From assembly GCF_014596745.1 (NCBI RefSeq), contig NZ_JABTCF010000003.1, positions 186,001-250,000 on the forward strand: a stretch of DNA of 64,000 bases. The letters are read 5' to 3'. A model generated the notes under the pieces. That model saw nothing but the letters and a program-made list of their open reading frames with translations, had not been told where the DNA came from and did no database searches. The translations under genes and the position numbers were made by a program. Positions 62,410-64,000 of the stretch are shown one piece after another. The DNA is from Maribacter aquimaris (lineage in GTDB: Bacteria > Bacteroidota > Bacteroidia > Flavobacteriales > Flavobacteriaceae). The first letter of the stretch is position 1; every line of letters begins with the position of its first letter.

Positions 62410-63390
62410 CTATTCGAATGGATATTTTAATCCTATGGAAGTCCTGATTTTATCGAGCAAACCAATTACCTTTAAACTGTCACCCAACGCCCACAATTTG
62501 TTCTCTTTCGCATTTGACATCAAATGGTCTTGACACGATATAATTTCATGGGCAAATCCCTTGCCTATTGTCGGTTTTAAAAAATCAACTTTTTTACCGT
62601 CTTTAATGATGCTATACCCTTGTGCTTCGTGCCAAATTCTATGAATTTGAATTTCGCCTTCAGTACCATAAATTCTAGCAATCATATCGCTTTCATGGCA
62701 AAATCCGGTATACAGCATCGCTTGTGCATTATCATAGTTAAATATCGCCGATGTTTGAATATCAGCACCGGTTTCATGAAACTGGGCAGATGCCTGAATA
62801 TCATTAGGTATGCCTAAAAGCAAATATGCCAAAAACACGGGATACGGCCCCATATCCAACAAGGCGCCACCGGCCAAGGCCATGTTCAAGTTGCGCCCAT
62901 ACTCATCTTCCAAATTCTGAGGAAAAGAAAAATCAGCTTTAATATGGACAATATCGCCAATTACCCCTTGTGCTATCTTTTCTTTAATTTCCACTATGGA
63001 AGGATTGAATCTAGTCCAAAATGCTTCCATAAGATACACCTTATTGGCTTTGGAAGCCTCAATCATCGATTTTACTTGCTCCGTATTTACGGCCAAAGGC
63101 TTTTCGCAGAGCACATGCTTGCCTTGGTTCATGGCAGCAATACTTAATTGGGCATGTGAATCATGTGGGGTTGCGATATATACAATATCCACATTAGGGT
63201 CCTGAAATAGGGCATCGTATGAACCATAATTTTTGACGGCGCCATGTTTTTTAGCAAACACTTCTGATTTCTCTTTAGAACGCGAGGCAACGGCATATAT
63301 AGTAGCCTGTTCCACCAAGGATAAATCTCCACAAAATTGGTTCGCAATGTTACCCAAGCCTATAATACCCCAGTTAATTTGTTTAGACAT
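62410..63390 (-). CDS. Gfo/Idh/MocA-family oxidoreductase, D-xylose dehydrogenase-like
   Basis: 326 residues. N-terminal Rossmann fold (WGIIGLGNIANQF) and the signature EKP in VLCEKPLAVN (Glu96-Lys97-Pro98), with YLMEAFWTRFNP and GDIVHIKADFSFP typical of the dihydrodiol/D-xylose dehydrogenase branch. In that branch NADP-dependent oxidation of D-xylose at C1 is known. It is first in the operon. If the substrate is xylose it would give xylonolactone; no xylonate dehydratase is in the window. Confidence 0.85.
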   Translation of the reverse strand: MSKQINWGIIGLGNIANQFCGDLSLVEQATIYAVASRSKEKSEVFAKKHGAVKNYGSYDALFQDPNVDIVYIATPHDSHAQLSIAAMNQGKHVLCEKPLAVNTEQVKSMIEASKANKVYLMEAFWTRFNPSIVEIKEKIAQGVIGDIVHIKADFSFPQNLEDEYGRNLNMALAGGALLDMGPYPVFLAYLLLGIPNDIQASAQFHETGADIQTSAIFNYDNAQAMLYTGFCHESDMIARIYGTEGEIQIHRIWHEAQGYSIIKDGKKVDFLKPTIGKGFAHEIISCQDHLMSNAKENKLWALGDSLKVIGLLDKIRTSIGLKYPFE

Positions 63391-63453
63391 GTATGATTAT
63401 TATAAGATTCGAACTGTAAGAAGTTGTTAAATGGAACTTTCTTAGATGCTAGG

Positions 63454-63461
63454 CAAAGCTA
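63454..63461 (-). promoter_or_regulatory. Promoter -7 box for the xylan-type operon
   Basis: On the minus strand TAGCTTTG fits TANNTTTG, 64 bp upstream of the oxidoreductase ATG. No clear TTG lies at the expected distance. Confidence 0.4.
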
Positions 63462-63725
63462 ATCGGCCTACAAAAGAATGGGTAGCACATATGAAGCAGA
63501 TGATATTAAAAATGAAGCGGAGGAGTAAAATTGAAATCAATACTTATTCTAAATGGAACCCGACTCTATATGGATTAAAGTGATACAAGTTTCACCTAAA
63601 TCCTCATATAAAGCACGATATGGAATTGAATAATAATAAATTAACTGCAAAGACAGTAATTGGATTTTTGATTTCTCAAATTTATTGGGAGATCATTTTC
63701 GTTTAGGCATCTACAAAGAGGGTTA

Positions 63726-63764
63726 GAATAAAACAAAGTTGCCAACCAAGGTCAACAACTTTGT
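63726..63764 (-). terminator. Terminator of a minus-strand gene beyond the right edge
   Basis: ACAAAGTTG (63733-63741) and CAACTTTGT (63756-63764) form a perfect 9-bp stem. On the minus strand it is followed by TTTTATT, so a gene to the right on that strand probably ends here. Confidence 0.6.
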
Positions 63765-64000
63765 AAAAACCAACTCAACAATTGGGAATCAAAACCCGTT
63801 GTTAAGCTGGCGAATTAAAATAATAAGCCATACTCCCTTTTTGATATCATAATCGATTAACACGAAAGTATTCCAAAATAAAACCAATCCAGTGAAGCTG
63901 TTTCTAATCAAACTTTGTGACAATCAACATGGAATTACTTCTAATTCACATGCACCCGAGGCGATTTCAACCTACTGGAGCCTCTCTGATTATTAATATA

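Larger units (their letters stand above)
63391..64000. other. Right-edge region without a gene
   Basis: 610 bp with no coding frame. It holds the promoter candidate of the xylan operon and a terminator, listed separately. AACCAACTCAA at 63769-63779 repeats the motif found by the sulfatase terminator at 13.1 kb. Confidence 0.4.

Overview
The window looks like chromosomal DNA of a marine, macroalga-degrading Bacteroidota (Flavobacteriia). It has two SusC/SusD pairs, a one-piece hybrid two-component sensor, many secreted S1 sulfatases, lipoprotein signal peptides, AT-rich spacers, TTG/TANNTTTG-type promoters and no Shine-Dalgarno-like signals. No rRNA, tRNA, CRISPR array or intact mobile element was seen. 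Species cannot be named from the window.

Region 1 (1-24.5 kb, all minus strand) is the first arm of a large polysaccharide utilization locus. It holds a GH127 enzyme cut by the left edge, an SMP-30-like secreted protein, SusD/SusC, a four-gene operon for 3,6-anhydro-D-galactose catabolism (cycloisomerase, dehydrogenase, aldolase, kinase), an S1 sulfatase, an AraC regulator, a hybrid two-component regulator, a GH110 alpha-1,3-galactosidase and a second sulfatase.

Region 2 (25.3-50.4 kb, all plus strand) is the second arm, divergent from the first: LacZ-type GH2, three sulfatases plus a sulfatase pseudogene, a second GH2, a second GH110, SusC/SusD, two more sulfatases, galT, galK and a sodium-sugar symporter. 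Together the arms fit complete exo-acting breakdown of a sulfated galactan of the carrageenan type (alternating alpha-1,3 and beta-1,4 D-galactose/3,6-anhydro-D-galactose). Seven sulfatases would strip sulfate, GH2 would remove beta-galactose, GH110 alpha-galactose and GH127 anhydrogalactose. GalK/GalT would feed galactose to the Leloir pathway, and the Dau-type enzymes would turn anhydrogalactose into pyruvate and glyceraldehyde-3-phosphate. No endo-carrageenase and no sulfatase-maturating enzyme is present, so both must be encoded elsewhere.

Region 3 (50.4-54.3 kb, minus) is an unrelated tight operon: a DUF89/ARMT1-like protein whose true N-terminus is cut off by an in-frame TAA, a COG0731-like radical SAM protein and a putative 10-TM heavy-metal exporter. 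A decayed partial copy of the DUF89 gene lies at its downstream end.

Region 4 (54.4-58.1 kb) holds a second AraC regulator divergent from a small secreted protein, and a universal-stress-protein operon preceded by two matching palindromes 32 bp apart.

Region 5 (58.1-63.4 kb, minus) is a compact second sugar operon: Gfo/Idh/MocA oxidoreductase, sugar-porter MFS, GH43 and a GH26-like lipoprotein. It fits xylo-oligosaccharide use, possibly from beta-1,3-xylan. The last 600 bp has no gene, only a promoter candidate and a terminator facing a minus-strand gene beyond the right edge.
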